Source of the DNA: Amycolatopsis sp. GM8
GTDB taxonomy: Bacteria > Actinomycetota > Actinomycetes > Mycobacteriales > Pseudonocardiaceae
Assembly: GCF_021653975.1 (NCBI RefSeq)
Contig: NZ_JAJKFK010000001.1
Span: forward strand, 1,146,863-1,210,862
Length of the DNA stretch: 64,000 nt
Reading direction: 5' to 3'
Below the pieces are notes generated by a model. That model searched no databases. It saw only the letters and a program-made list of their open reading frames with translations, and was not told the origin of the DNA. Position numbers and translations under genes: made by a program. The stretch's first letter is position 1. Every line of letters starts with the position of its first letter. Below are positions 23,812 through 33,506 of the stretch, piece by piece.

Positions 23812-25296
23812 TCAGGCCGTCTTCGCGAGCCCGAGGTCTCGATAGGCCGAGAGGTCGACATTCTCCGTGCGGCGGTGATATTCCCACACGAGGCCCGGCC
23901 AGTTCGTGGAGATCCGGCCGCTCTCGTCGCGATACCAGCTCTGACAGGTCGTCCACACACTGGTGCGCAACCGGTCCTGCACCTCGTGGTCGAACTCGTC
24001 GGCAACCTCCCTGCGAACGTCCACACAGGACATTCGCCCGGCCGCCATCTCAGCCAGGATCTGCAGCACGTACCGGAACTGGTGCTCCATCATGTAGATG
24101 ATCGAGTTGCCGCCGAGGTTGGTGTTAGGGCCGTAGATGACGAACATGTTGGGGAAGTCCGGCACGCTCATCCCCAGGTACGCGTGCGCGCCCTCGGCCC
24201 ACTCGTCGGCCAGTTCGCGCCCGCCGAGGCCACGGATCCGCATCGGCGCCAGCATTTCCGACGCCTTGAAGCCGGTGCCGTAGATGATCACGTCAGCGTC
24301 GTGCACGCCGGACTCCGTGCGCACACCGCCCGGTGTGATACCGGTGATCCGGTCCGTCACGACGTCCACATTGGACTTCATGAGGGTCGGGAACCAGTTG
24401 TTGGAGAACAGCACGCGCTTGCAGCCGGGCCGGTAGTCCGGGATCAGCTTGGCGCGTAGTGCCTTGTCGCGCACCTGCAACCACAGCTGCGTCCGGAACG
24501 TCACCTCGACGATCTTGCCGAGCGCCTGCACCGAGGTCAGCGCCAAGGTCAGCACCTCACCGGCGGTCCAGATGCTCGCCCGCCCGGCCTGCTGGGTGAA
24601 CGGCAGCGCCTTGAACATCCGGTGGTGCCAGCGCCGGTAGGTCCGGTCGGGCTTCGGGATCACGTACGGCGCGGACCGCTGGAAGACGGTCACCCGGGCG
24701 ACCTCGGGCTGGATCTGCGGCACGAACTGGATCACGCTCCCGCCGGTGCCGATCACGGCGACCCGCTTGCCGGCCAGGTCGACGTCGTGCCGCCACCGGG
24801 CCGAGTGGAACGCCGGTCCGGCGAAGGTCTCGGCCCCCGGAATTTCCGGGATCGAGGGCCGCGACAGCTGGCCGACTGCGGGGATCAGCACGTCCACCTC
24901 GACCGTCTCGCCGTCGCTCGTCTCGACCCGCCACTTCCCGGTACCGGAGTCGAACTCGGCGCCGGTGACCTCGGTGTTGAGCCTGACCCGGTCCAGCACC
25001 CCGGCGTCCTTCGCGGTCTGACGAAGGTAGTCGAGGATGTCCGGCTGCCGCGAGTAGCGGCGTGGCCACGCCCGGTTGGGCGCGAACGAATACGAGTACA
25101 GCGGCGACGGGATGTCACAGCCCGCTCCGGGATAGGTGTTGTCCCGCCACACCCCGCCGATGTCCGAGCCCCGCTCGAATATCATGTAGTCGGTGAAGCC
25201 GGCCCGCTCGAGCATGATCGCCATGCCGAGGCCCCCGAACCCGGCGCCGATGATGGCGACCGACGGACGGTGCGGGGACGCCTTCAGCTCGTGCAC
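23812..25296 (-). CDS. Flavin-containing (Baeyer-Villiger-type) monooxygenase
   Basis: A 494-residue two-dinucleotide-site monooxygenase. FAD binds at GAGFGGLGMAIML and NADPH at VIGTGGSVIQFVPQI. The fingerprint region between them reads FHSARWRHDVDL, near the FxGxxxHxxxW/P motif of the class. VIIYGTGFKASEML is the C-terminal FAD-loop motif. Substrates of relatives are ketones or steroids; none can be named. It probably starts with GTG at 25296 without a ribosome site, behind a leaderless -10 box. Divergent from an AraC regulator. Confidence 0.88.
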   Translation of the reverse strand: MHELKASPHRPSVAIIGAGFGGLGMAIMLERAGFTDYMIFERGSDIGGVWRDNTYPGAGCDIPSPLYSYSFAPNRAWPRRYSRQPDILDYLRQTAKDAGVLDRVRLNTEVTGAEFDSGTGKWRVETSDGETVEVDVLIPAVGQLSRPSIPEIPGAETFAGPAFHSARWRHDVDLAGKRVAVIGTGGSVIQFVPQIQPEVARVTVFQRSAPYVIPKPDRTYRRWHHRMFKALPFTQQAGRASIWTAGEVLTLALTSVQALGKIVEVTFRTQLWLQVRDKALRAKLIPDYRPGCKRVLFSNNWFPTLMKSNVDVVTDRITGITPGGVRTESGVHDADVIIYGTGFKASEMLAPMRIRGLGGRELADEWAEGAHAYLGMSVPDFPNMFVIYGPNTNLGGNSIIYMMEHQFRYVLQILAEMAAGRMSCVDVRREVADEFDHEVQDRLRTSVWTTCQSWYRDESGRISTNWPGLVWEYHRRTENVDLSAYRDLGLAKTA

Positions 25297-25302
25297 AAAA
25301 CA

Positions 25303-25308
25303 ACGGTA
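25303..25308 (-). promoter_or_regulatory. Leaderless -10 box of the monooxygenase gene
   Basis: On the minus strand TACCGT lies exactly 6 nt before the GTG at 25296; no Shine-Dalgarno sequence is present. Confidence 0.5.
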
Positions 25309-25365
25309 AGCGTTTGGTCTGCGCGACCCAAGACAACAGCGGACAGCCGATCCATAATTTCGGCC

Positions 25366-26385
25366 ATGATGCAGCTGGCCGAACCGGCCATCAGGCACTG
25401 GGACTTCCCGCGCGGAACGGGGAGCGTCCGCCTCCTCGCCCGGTTCGCGAACGAGTACGGAGTGGACGATGTGCTGGCCGGCAGCGGGCTGACCCCGAAG
25501 TTGCTGTACGATCCCACAACCGAGGTGGAGGCGCGCCAGGAGCTGCGCGTCGTGCGGAACCTCGCGGCGGCACTGCCCGACGCAGGGCTCACCCTCGGAC
25601 GCGAGTACCGCGCCACCACATTCGGTATCTTCGGTTTCGCGTTCCTCAGTAGCCCCACCGTGCGCGACGCGGTCAATCTCGCGCTGCGCTATTTGGATCT
25701 CAGTTTCGCGTTCAGTATTCCGCGGGCGATATTGGTGGACGACCGGGTGCGAATGGAACTGGACGACACCGCGCTGCCCGACGATCTCGCCCGCTTCCTC
25801 GTCGAGCGCGACCTCGCGGCGATCTGCGGCTTGCTCGCCGAGCTGTTGCGGATCCCAGTTCCGTTGATATCACTTGATCTTCGCTATGCTCAACCATCCA
25901 CTGTGGATGAGTACGAAGCATTCTTCGGGGTACGGCCCCGATTCGGCCAGGCGGCCAATGTCGGCACTTTCGACGCCACGTTCCTGGACACCCCGTTGCC
26001 GCTCGCGAACGCGCACGCCGTCGCCGTGTGTGAGGCGCAGTGCCGGGCGCTGGTCTCGCGGCGGCGCAGGCGGGTGGGCATCGCGCACGACGTGCGCGAG
26101 CGGCTGACCCGCTTCGGCGCGCTGACCGGCGGGATGCCGGCCGTCGCGCACGAGCTGGGCATGAGCACCCGGACCCTGCGGCGCAAGCTCGCCGAGTCCG
26201 GCACCAGCTACCGCGTGCTGCTGGACGAGGTGCGGGCGGCGCTCGCCGAGGAGATGCTGACGAGCGGCGCGCTGTCGATCGAGGACGTGGCGATCCGGCT
26301 CGGCTACGCGGAGGCGTCCAGCTTCATCCACGCGTTCAAACGCTGGAAGGGCACCACGCCGACCGAGTACGTCGGGCGTGTTTGA
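25366..26385 (+). CDS. AraC-family regulator
   Basis: A 339-residue protein with an N-terminal Arabinose_bd-type sensor domain (about 20-210) and two C-terminal helix-turn-helix motifs (PAVAHELGMSTRTLRRKLAE and SIEDVAIRLGYAEASSFIHAFKRWKG). Two ATG codons in a row (25366, 25369) are both possible. Relatives such as the regulators of flavin monooxygenases and lipid-related enzymes sit divergent to their targets, as here. Likely activator of the monooxygenase gene. Confidence 0.9.
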   Translation: MMQLAEPAIRHWDFPRGTGSVRLLARFANEYGVDDVLAGSGLTPKLLYDPTTEVEARQELRVVRNLAAALPDAGLTLGREYRATTFGIFGFAFLSSPTVRDAVNLALRYLDLSFAFSIPRAILVDDRVRMELDDTALPDDLARFLVERDLAAICGLLAELLRIPVPLISLDLRYAQPSTVDEYEAFFGVRPRFGQAANVGTFDATFLDTPLPLANAHAVAVCEAQCRALVSRRRRRVGIAHDVRERLTRFGALTGGMPAVAHELGMSTRTLRRKLAESGTSYRVLLDEVRAALAEEMLTSGALSIEDVAIRLGYAEASSFIHAFKRWKGTTPTEYVGRV

Positions 26386-26517
26386 CCTGTCGCGCACACT
26401 CCCATTCTGCGTAGACCCCCCGTAACAGCCGGTGTGCCCAACGCGACTACCAGGAGAAACAGGTTTCGGCGGCCAGTGTCGCGGGCATTCCGGCGTGGAT
26501 CGGAATCGGGAGGAACG

Positions 26518-26679
26518 ATGGCCAGACACCGCTTGGACGACAACGACAACGACGACAAATGGGGCGGCCCCGAGCTGGCTGAGAAGCAGGACCACCAGCC
26601 CCAGCGGCACCGCCGCGAACGCGACAAGGCGCAGTCGCTCGACGCGGACAGTGAGCGCACCCAGCCACCACCACGCTGA
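26518..26679 (+). CDS. Small charged protein, unknown function
   Basis: A 53-residue hydrophilic protein, rich in Asp, Arg and Gln (LDDNDNDDKWGGPEL, QPQRHRRERDKAQSL). A strong GGGAGGAACG site stands before the ATG at 26518, which is why I call it real. No domain, signal peptide or membrane segment is visible. It lies alone between the AraC gene and the glucosidase gene. It is probably disordered. Confidence 0.6.
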   Translation: MARHRLDDNDNDDKWGGPELAEKQDHQPQRHRRERDKAQSLDADSERTQPPPR

Positions 26680-26759
26680 GGTAGCGCGCCCGGCACGTCA
26701 TCGGGTGATCCGTACTGCTCCGGTTACGCTTGGTTCGTAGCCGATGGAAGGGGCAGCAC

Positions 26760-28346
26760 GTGGCGGTCAGCACCCGATGGTGGCGCAGCGCGGCGATTTA
26801 CCAGATCTACATCCGGAGCCTGACCGACGCGAGCGGGGACGGCGTCGGCGACCTCGCCGGCATCCGGTCCCGGCTGCCCTACCTGCGTGACCTCGGCGTG
26901 GACGCCGTATGGATCACCCCGTGGTACCCGTCGCCGATGGAAGACGGCGGATACGACGTCGCCGACTACCGCGATATCGACCCGCTCTTCGGCACGCTCG
27001 CCGAGGCCGAGACCCTGATCAGGGAAACGCACGAGCACGGCCTGCGGCTGATCATCGACCTCGTGCCCAACCACACCTCCACGCGGCATCGCTGGTTCCA
27101 GGAGGCGCTCGCCGCCGGCCCGGGCTCGGCGGCGCGCGAACGCTACATCTTCCGGCAGGGCAAGGAATCCGGCGCGCCACCGAACGACTGGAAGAGCGTG
27201 TTCGGCGGTCCGGCGTGGACCCAGGTGCCCGACGGCGAGTGGTACCTGCACCTGTTCGACGTGTCCCAGCCGGACCTGAACTGGGAACTGCCGCAGGTGC
27301 GCGCCGAGTTCGAGGACGTGATCCGGTTCTGGCTGGACCGCGGCGTCGACGGTTTCCGCATCGACGTGGCGCACGGCCTGATCAAACAGGCGGGGCTGCC
27401 CGACCTGGGCCTGACCGGCCACGAGCGCATCGGGGCGGCGGACCGCGTAGACCACCCGCATTGGGATCGCGACGGCGTGCACGAGATCTACCGGTCGTGG
27501 CGCAAGGTCATCGAACCCTATGGGGAGGACCGGATCTTCGTCGCCGAGGCCTGGGTGAGCACGCCCGAACGGCTCGCCCGGTACGTGCGCTCCGATGAGC
27601 TGCACAGCGCGTTCAACTTCGACTTTCTGCGCTGTGAATGGGATTCCGCCGCGCTGCGTAAGGTGATCGACACCAGTATCGGTGCGCTGCACGCGGTTGG
27701 CGCGCCCGCGACCTGGGTACTGTCCAATCACGACGTTGTCCGGCACGTAACCCGTTACGGGCGGGCGAATCCCGACGCGCCCGTGGACCTCGAAACCGGC
27801 CGGCGTCGCGCCCGCGCCGCGCTGCTGCTGATGCACGCGCTGCCCGGCGGCGTTTATCACTACCAGGGCGAGGAACTCGGCCTGGAGGAGGTCGAGGACC
27901 TGCCGGAAGAAGTGCTGCAGGACCCGACGTGGGAACGGTCCGGTCACACCGACCGCGGCCGCGACGGCTCCCGGGTTCCGTTGCCGTGGCAGGGAACCGA
28001 GCCGCCGTTCGGGTTCGGCCCGGACGGTTCATGGCTGCCGCAGCCGCCGCATTGGCGTGACCTCACGGTGGCAGCCCAGCAACGGGACGAGAACTCGATG
28101 CTTTCCTTGTACCGCACGGCTTTGCACCTGCGCCGGGAGCATCCCGCACTGGGCGAAGGCGAACTGTCCTGGTTGGACTCTCCCGAGGACGTGCTGCTGT
28201 TCCGCCGGGAGCCGGGACTGGTGTGTGCGGTCAACCTCTCCCGCACGCCGTTCCCGTTGCCACCGCACGAGCGGGTCGTACTGGCGAGCGAACCGATGCC
28301 GGACGGCAAGCTCCTGACCGACACCGCGGTCTGGCTGGAGGTTTAG
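26760..28346 (+). CDS. GH13 alpha-glucosidase/oligo-1,6-glucosidase
   Basis: A 528-residue cytoplasmic (beta/alpha)8 glycosidase. The nucleophile is D202 (DGFRIDVAHG), the acid/base E263 (IFVAEAW) and the stabiliser D325 (LSNHDVVRH). YQIYIRSLTDASGDGVGD and IIDLVPNHTS are the standard first blocks of subfamilies acting on alpha-1,4 or alpha-1,6 glucosides of short chains. GTG at 26760 has GGAAGGGG seven nt upstream. The stop overlaps the end of the convergent transposase gene by 4 bp. No sugar transporter is adjacent. Confidence 0.88.
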   Translation: MAVSTRWWRSAAIYQIYIRSLTDASGDGVGDLAGIRSRLPYLRDLGVDAVWITPWYPSPMEDGGYDVADYRDIDPLFGTLAEAETLIRETHEHGLRLIIDLVPNHTSTRHRWFQEALAAGPGSAARERYIFRQGKESGAPPNDWKSVFGGPAWTQVPDGEWYLHLFDVSQPDLNWELPQVRAEFEDVIRFWLDRGVDGFRIDVAHGLIKQAGLPDLGLTGHERIGAADRVDHPHWDRDGVHEIYRSWRKVIEPYGEDRIFVAEAWVSTPERLARYVRSDELHSAFNFDFLRCEWDSAALRKVIDTSIGALHAVGAPATWVLSNHDVVRHVTRYGRANPDAPVDLETGRRRARAALLLMHALPGGVYHYQGEELGLEEVEDLPEEVLQDPTWERSGHTDRGRDGSRVPLPWQGTEPPFGFGPDGSWLPQPPHWRDLTVAAQQRDENSMLSLYRTALHLRREHPALGEGELSWLDSPEDVLLFRREPGLVCAVNLSRTPFPLPPHERVVLASEPMPDGKLLTDTAVWLEV

Positions 28347-29926
28347 GGCGCGTACGCACCGAGCCCGAACAGCTCGAACAACTGCTGTTGGGTGGCGTCG
28401 CGCGCGGTGAGAATGCGGCGGGTGCGCGGGCGGCCGCCGGTGGACGGGTAGCGCAGCACGGTCTCGCCGATGCCCGAAAGCTGGTCGAGCAGCTCGCGCA
28501 CGGACAGGTCGAGCCCGGCGCGGTCCGCCTCGCGGCGCATCAGGTGGGTGACCGCCGTCGCGAGCGCGCTGACCAGTGAATGCACCGCGATCCGGTGCTC
28601 GTTCCAGTCCCAGCGCGGCGCGGGCGCGGACACGAACGAGCCGTTGAGCATGCGGAACGTCGAGTCGAGGTGGTACCGCGCCCGGTACGCGGCGACGACC
28701 TCGGCGACCGGCCAGTCGTCGTGGTCGGTGACCAGCAGCTGCTTGCCGAAGAACTCCTCGTCGACCCGCCCGCGCGCGGCCTCGTCGATGCGGTACTCCA
28801 GCCGCAGCTCCCCCGGCCGCGTGCCGGTCAGCCGCGCGCTCAGCACCCGGTCCACCCAGCGCACCCGGGTGATCCGGGCGATATCGGTGAGCAGCTGGTC
28901 CCTCGGCCGCCGGTTCGAGCCGGCGGCGAGCGCCAGCGCGAGGCCGTCGAGCTGCCGGGTCGCGCTGCTCAGCGCCTGCGCGAAGCTCCGGGCCTGCGCC
29001 GCGTGCAGCCGCGCCGAGTGCGTCAGCACCACACGCCGGCTCGCGCCGAAGACGGTGGTCCGGCTGTCGAGCGCGGTCACGCCCGGATACCGGTCCTGGT
29101 CGACCGGTCGCCGGCTCGCCGCGGGGCGGGTCAGCAGGTCCGGGAAGTCTCCAAGCGGCAGGGCGCCGACGAAATGCAGCCCCGAATCCAGATCGAGCTG
29201 CGCGTGCTGACCGGTGTCGAACACGACCGTCACCTCACCGGGACGGCGCGCACCCAGCCGGTCCACCGCGACACCGAAGGGCTCGACGCCCGGCCCGCCG
29301 CGTTGATACACCCGGGACACCAGCGGGATCGCGCCGTCACGGGTGACGATCGCGCTCAGCCCGGCGAGGGTCGCGTCGGCGGTGTCCGATTCCGCGTAGG
29401 TCGCGAAGTTCGGCACATCCACCGCGAGGGTGGTCGGATCGGGCAGATCGATGCGCGCGGAGACGGCGTCTTCGATACGTTCCAGATGTGCTTGGGGCAG
29501 CCTCGCGGTGACCCGCCAGAACTCCTCGTCGGTGACCGCGTCCGCGGCGAGGCGTGGCCGGACGAAACGCGCCGCGGCGGCACTTTTCCACCATTCCGCC
29601 AGCGGTGTGCACTCGGCTGTGGCGCGGTGCAGCACGGCGAGCGTGAGGTAGGTCGCGACTTTCACGCGGCGCGGACCGACGACTTCTTCGATCGCGCGAC
29701 GCACCTGGAGTCGCTCCAGGGTCGACCACACCGCGGCGACATCACCGAACGCCAGATGTCGCGTGGATTCGGGCATACCGGCGGCACCATCGAGTGCCGC
29801 GGCCAGGTCCTCGGCCGCGCCGAGATAGCGCTGCGACACGATCTTGGGCGAGCCGTCCACCCGTTCGGACTCCACCAAGTAGTAGTAGGTCCGCCCGTTG
29901 ATCCGCTTGCCGACCACCGACGCCAC
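28343..29926 (-). CDS. IS1634-like transposase, no visible element ends
   Basis: A 527-residue intact frame of the IS4-superfamily DDE type seen in IS1634/IS1549. The N-terminal RTYYYLVESERV block, first Asp in LAVDVPNF and second Asp in VVFDTGQH are in place. The C-terminal box reads AAYRARYHLDSTFRML where relatives have a Glu, here seemingly Asp. Its stop overlaps the glucosidase stop, so there is no space for a left inverted repeat, and I see none on the right. It may be a domesticated relative and not a mobile IS. ATG or GTG at 29926. Confidence 0.75.
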   Translation of the reverse strand: MASVVGKRINGRTYYYLVESERVDGSPKIVSQRYLGAAEDLAAALDGAAGMPESTRHLAFGDVAAVWSTLERLQVRRAIEEVVGPRRVKVATYLTLAVLHRATAECTPLAEWWKSAAAARFVRPRLAADAVTDEEFWRVTARLPQAHLERIEDAVSARIDLPDPTTLAVDVPNFATYAESDTADATLAGLSAIVTRDGAIPLVSRVYQRGGPGVEPFGVAVDRLGARRPGEVTVVFDTGQHAQLDLDSGLHFVGALPLGDFPDLLTRPAASRRPVDQDRYPGVTALDSRTTVFGASRRVVLTHSARLHAAQARSFAQALSSATRQLDGLALALAAGSNRRPRDQLLTDIARITRVRWVDRVLSARLTGTRPGELRLEYRIDEAARGRVDEEFFGKQLLVTDHDDWPVAEVVAAYRARYHLDSTFRMLNGSFVSAPAPRWDWNEHRIAVHSLVSALATAVTHLMRREADRAGLDLSVRELLDQLSGIGETVLRYPSTGGRPRTRRILTARDATQQQLFELFGLGAYAP

Positions 29927-30050
29927 ACTTTAGGTAATACCGCCCGCCGGCCGCCGTGGCAACGAAAGCAAGGTCACTGAGCTGCGGAAACCCGGTAAGC
30001 TCCCACCCGGGCCGCGGGGACCACCTGCGCGGTCGTGGAGAAGGTTCGCG

Positions 30051-32660
30051 GTGCGGACTTACGTTGGCCGTATGGCATCAGCTGAACCGCAGGACCGTCC
30101 GACCGCTTCCGCGATGCGCCGCGCGCTGGCGCGTGCGCGCGACGGGAAGACGCTGGACATCGCCGAAGCGACCGTGCTGCTGCATGCCCGCGACGAGGAC
30201 CTCGCCGCACTGTCCGACCACGCCGCACGCATCCGCGACGCCGGGCTCGCGGCGGTCGGGCGCGAAGGCGTGATCACCTACAGCCGCAAGGTGTTCATCC
30301 CGCTCACCCGGCTGTGCCGGGACCGGTGCGGCTACTGCACGTTCGCGACCGTGCCGGGCAAAGTGGACGCTCCGTTCCTGTCCCCCGACGAGGTGCTGAA
30401 GATCGCCCGCGAGGGTGCGGCGATGGGCTGCAAGGAAGCGCTGTTCACGCTCGGCGACCGGCCCGAGGACCGTTGGACGGCCGCCCGCGAGTGGCTCGAC
30501 GCGCACGGTTACGACGACACGCTGTCCTACGTGCGCGCCATGGCGATCCTCGTGCTGGAGGAGACCGGGCTGCTGCCGCACCTCAACCCGGGCGTGCTGA
30601 GCTGGCAGGACCTGCAGCGGCTCAAGCCGGTGGCGCCGTCGATGGGCATGATGCTGGAGACCACCGCGACCCGGCTGTGGAGCGAACGCGGCGGGCCGCA
30701 CTACGGGTCGCCGGACAAGGATCCGGCGGTGCGGCTGCGCGTGCTCGACGACGCGGGGCGGCATTCGGTGCCGTTCACGACCGGGATCCTGATCGGTATC
30801 GGCGAGAACTACGAGGAGCGCGCGGACTCGCTGTTCGCGATCCGCAAGGCGGCGCGGGCCTACGGCGGCATCCAGGAAGTCATCGTGCAGAACTTCCGCG
30901 CGAAGCCGGATACGAAGATGCGCGCCACGCCGGACGCCGACCTGCAGGAGCTGGCGGCGACGATCGCGGTGGCGCGGCTCGTACTCGGCCCGAAGATGCG
31001 GATCCAGGCGCCGCCGAACCTGATCGGCGCCCAGTACGACCTGATGGTGCGCGCGGGCATCGACGACTGGGGCGGGGTCTCGCCGCTGACGCCGGATCAC
31101 GTGAACCCGGAGCGTGCGTGGCCGCAGATCGACGAGCTGGCAAGGCAAACCGCCGCCGCCGGGTACGAGCTGCGCGAGCGGCTGACGATCTATCCCGAGT
31201 ACGTCCTCGCCGGCGAGCCGTGGCTCGACCCGCGGGTAGCCGGGCACGTCGCCGCGCTGGCCGACCCGTCGACGGGGCTGGCACTCGACGTGAAGCCGAC
31301 CGGAAAGCCGTGGCAGGAGCCGGAAGGCGGCTGGCAGCAGCAGGGCCGGACCGAGCTGCACGTCGAGGTGGACACCGTCGGGCGCACCGGCGACCGGCGC
31401 AGCGACTTCGATTCTGTGTACGGCGACTGGAACGAGCTCGCGGCGAAGGTTCCGACGGCACCGGCCCGGATGGACACCGACATCGCGGCGGCCTTGCGGC
31501 GCGCGGAAAAGGATCCGGCCGGACTGTCCGATGAGGACGCTCTGGCGCTGCTGCACGCGGACGGCGCCGAGCTCGACGCGCTTTCCGCGTTGGCCGACGG
31601 GCTGCGCCGCGACGCGGTCGGCGATGACGTGACCTTCGTGGTGACGCGGAACATCAACTTCACGAACGTCTGCTACACCGGTTGCCGGTTCTGCGCGTTC
31701 GCCCAGCGCCGCACGGACGCCGACGCGTACACGCTTTCGCTGTCGCAGGTCGGTGACCGGGTGGACCAGGCGTGGGAGGCCGGCGCGACGGAAATCTGCA
31801 TGCAGGGCGGGATCCACCCGGACATGCCCGGCACGGCGTACTTCGATCTCGCGGCCGAGGTCAAGCGCCGGCAGCCGGAAATCCACCTGCACTCCTACAG
31901 CCCGATGGAGGTCGTGAACGGCGCGTCACGGACGAACCTGTCCATTCGCGACTGGCTCATGCGCGCGCACGAGTCCGGTGTGGACTCACTGCCGGGCACG
32001 GCGGCGGAGATCCTCGACGACGATGTCCGGTGGGTGCTCACGAAGGGCAAGCTGCCGACGTCGAGCTGGGTCGAGGTGGTCACCACCGCGCATTCGCTGG
32101 GCATCCCGACGACGTCGACGATGATGTACGGGCATGTGGACACCCCCGCGCACTGGGTCGGCCACCTCAAGCTGATCGCGCGGCTGCAGCGGGAGTCGTT
32201 GGAGCGCAACGGAAGGCGCGGGTTCACGGAGTTCGTGCTACTGCCGTTCATCCACCAGAACGCGCCGATCTACCTGGCCGGGCTGGCGCGGCCAGGGACG
32301 ACGGTGCGGGAGAACCGCGCGGTGCACGCGCTGGCGCGGATCCTACTGCACGGGCTGATCGACAACATCCAGTGCTCGTGGGTGAAGCTCGGCGAGGACA
32401 CCTGCCGCGCGGTGCTGCAAGGCGGCGTGAACGACCTCGGCGGCACGCTCATGGAGGAGACGATCAGCCGCATGGCCGGCGCGAACAACGGCTCGTACAA
32501 GACGATCAGCTCGCTGGAGTCGATGGTCGAGCCGCTGGGCCGCCCGCTCGTGCAGCGCACGACGTCCTACGGCCGGCCGAGCGCGGAGCGCATCGCGGCG
32601 GCCCGGCTGAGCGACGGCGTGGCGCAGGCGGTGCGGAACCCGCTGCCGATCGTCAGCTGA
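30051..32660 (+). CDS. fbiC: FO synthase, fused CofG-CofH
   Basis: An 869-residue two-domain radical-SAM enzyme making the deazaflavin FO of coenzyme F420 from tyrosine and a ribityl-uracil. The N-terminal (CofG) CxxxCxxC is C89, C93, C96 in CRDRCGYC; the C-terminal (CofH) one is C541, C545, C548 in [11 protein letters not shown] at 30051 has AGAAGG 6 nt upstream and gives an N-terminus like other FbiC (VGR). ATG at 30072 has a TACGTT box 6 nt upstream and could be a leaderless start; both are possible. F420-dependent enzymes should therefore exist here. Confidence 0.95.
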   Translation: MRTYVGRMASAEPQDRPTASAMRRALARARDGKTLDIAEATVLLHARDEDLAALSDHAARIRDAGLAAVGREGVITYSRKVFIPLTRLCRDRCGYCTFATVPGKVDAPFLSPDEVLKIAREGAAMGCKEALFTLGDRPEDRWTAAREWLDAHGYDDTLSYVRAMAILVLEETGLLPHLNPGVLSWQDLQRLKPVAPSMGMMLETTATRLWSERGGPHYGSPDKDPAVRLRVLDDAGRHSVPFTTGILIGIGENYEERADSLFAIRKAARAYGGIQEVIVQNFRAKPDTKMRATPDADLQELAATIAVARLVLGPKMRIQAPPNLIGAQYDLMVRAGIDDWGGVSPLTPDHVNPERAWPQIDELARQTAAAGYELRERLTIYPEYVLAGEPWLDPRVAGHVAALADPSTGLALDVKPTGKPWQEPEGGWQQQGRTELHVEVDTVGRTGDRRSDFDSVYGDWNELAAKVPTAPARMDTDIAAALRRAEKDPAGLSDEDALALLHADGAELDALSALADGLRRDAVGDDVTFVVTRNINFTNVCYTGCRFCAFAQRRTDADAYTLSLSQVGDRVDQAWEAGATEICMQGGIHPDMPGTAYFDLAAEVKRRQPEIHLHSYSPMEVVNGASRTNLSIRDWLMRAHESGVDSLPGTAAEILDDDVRWVLTKGKLPTSSWVEVVTTAHSLGIPTTSTMMYGHVDTPAHWVGHLKLIARLQRESLERNGRRGFTEFVLLPFIHQNAPIYLAGLARPGTTVRENRAVHALARILLHGLIDNIQCSWVKLGEDTCRAVLQGGVNDLGGTLMEETISRMAGANNGSYKTISSLESMVEPLGRPLVQRTTSYGRPSAERIAAARLSDGVAQAVRNPLPIVS

Positions 32661-32828
32661 GCCGCGCCCGGCAAGTGCAGCCGCGCCCGACAGCTGAGCC
32701 GCGCCTGGCAGCTGAGCGGCGCCCGGCAGGCGCAGCCACGCCCGGCAAGCGCAGCCACGCCCGACAGCTGAGCCGCGCCCGATAGGTGCAGCAGCGCATG
32801 ACAGGTGGAGCCGCGCGCGGCCGGCAGG
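32661..32828 (+). repeat. Nine-unit 18-19 bp tandem repeat after fbiC
   Basis: Units begin at 32661, 32680, 32698, 32716, 32735, 32754, 32772, 32791 and 32810. Each begins GCCGCGCCCG or a one- or two-base variant and ends CAGCTGA or GTGCA/GCGCA. The last bases of fbiC (CAGCTGA) already belong to the pattern. Mixed 18/19 spacing rules out a coding repeat. Function unknown; the copy number could vary between strains. Confidence 0.85.
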
Positions 32829-32847
32829 AGAATTACGCGGAGCGTGA

Positions 32848-33279
32848 TCAGCCGAGCGAAACGGTGCCGTCCTCGCCGATGTGCCAGCCGGGATTGTGGG
32901 CGATCTCCCAGATGAGGCCGTTCGGGTCGCGCACGTGGGCGTGGAAGATCCCGCCGAACGCGCCGGGCTGCGGTTTCTTCAGCACCGTTCCGCCGGCGGA
33001 TTCCATACTGTCCACAATCGACCGGACCTCGTCCTGGCTGTCGACGTTGTGCGACAGGGTCACGCCGGAGACGGTGGACCGGTCGGCGCCGTCGGCGAGG
33101 TCCTCGTTGAACTTCGCCGCGTCGAACAGGCCGAACACCATACCTGGTGCGACCTGGAAGAAGATGATCTCGCCGGGTACGTCGAGCAGCGGCCGCCAGC
33201 CGAGCGCGTCCGCGTAGAACCGGCGCCCGGCGTCGAGGTCCGCGGTCGCGAAAGTGATGAAGTGCAGGTTCTGTCGCAT
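32848..33279 (-). CDS. VOC-family protein (glyoxalase-like)
   Basis: A 143-residue vicinal-oxygen-chelate protein with two beta-alpha-beta-beta-beta modules ([20 protein letters not shown], and [15 protein letters not shown]). ATG at 33279 follows GAAAGGGGAACC; an in-frame extension of 80 codons is not supported. One metal position is the Glu in LIWEIAH; the first His is in NLHFITF. Substrate unknown. It lies downstream of kynU in the same direction but 230 bp away, so is probably separate. Confidence 0.8.
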   Translation of the reverse strand: MRQNLHFITFATADLDAGRRFYADALGWRPLLDVPGEIIFFQVAPGMVFGLFDAAKFNEDLADGADRSTVSGVTLSHNVDSQDEVRSIVDSMESAGGTVLKKPQPGAFGGIFHAHVRDPNGLIWEIAHNPGWHIGEDGTVSLG

Positions 33280-33506
33280 GGTTCCCCTTTCGTCGTCGAT
33301 CACGCTAGAGAGCCGGGGCGCCACCGGGCTTGAACGAACCGGACACGGCTGGCCGGGGACTACCGAAGGTGAAGGCAACAACAGGGTCCTTCGGCCCTGG
33401 TCCGGGTACGGCCGATCAGGGAGGGTGAACGACATCAGGAATTTCTCGGTCACGCCGGTCGCAGTGCATCGGGAAAGGCCGGGGCGGCGACTCCCACACC
33501 TCCCCG

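Noticed and set aside
28343-29926. Complete insertion sequence
   Set aside because: I could find no inverted repeats or target duplication; the stop codon overlaps the next gene.
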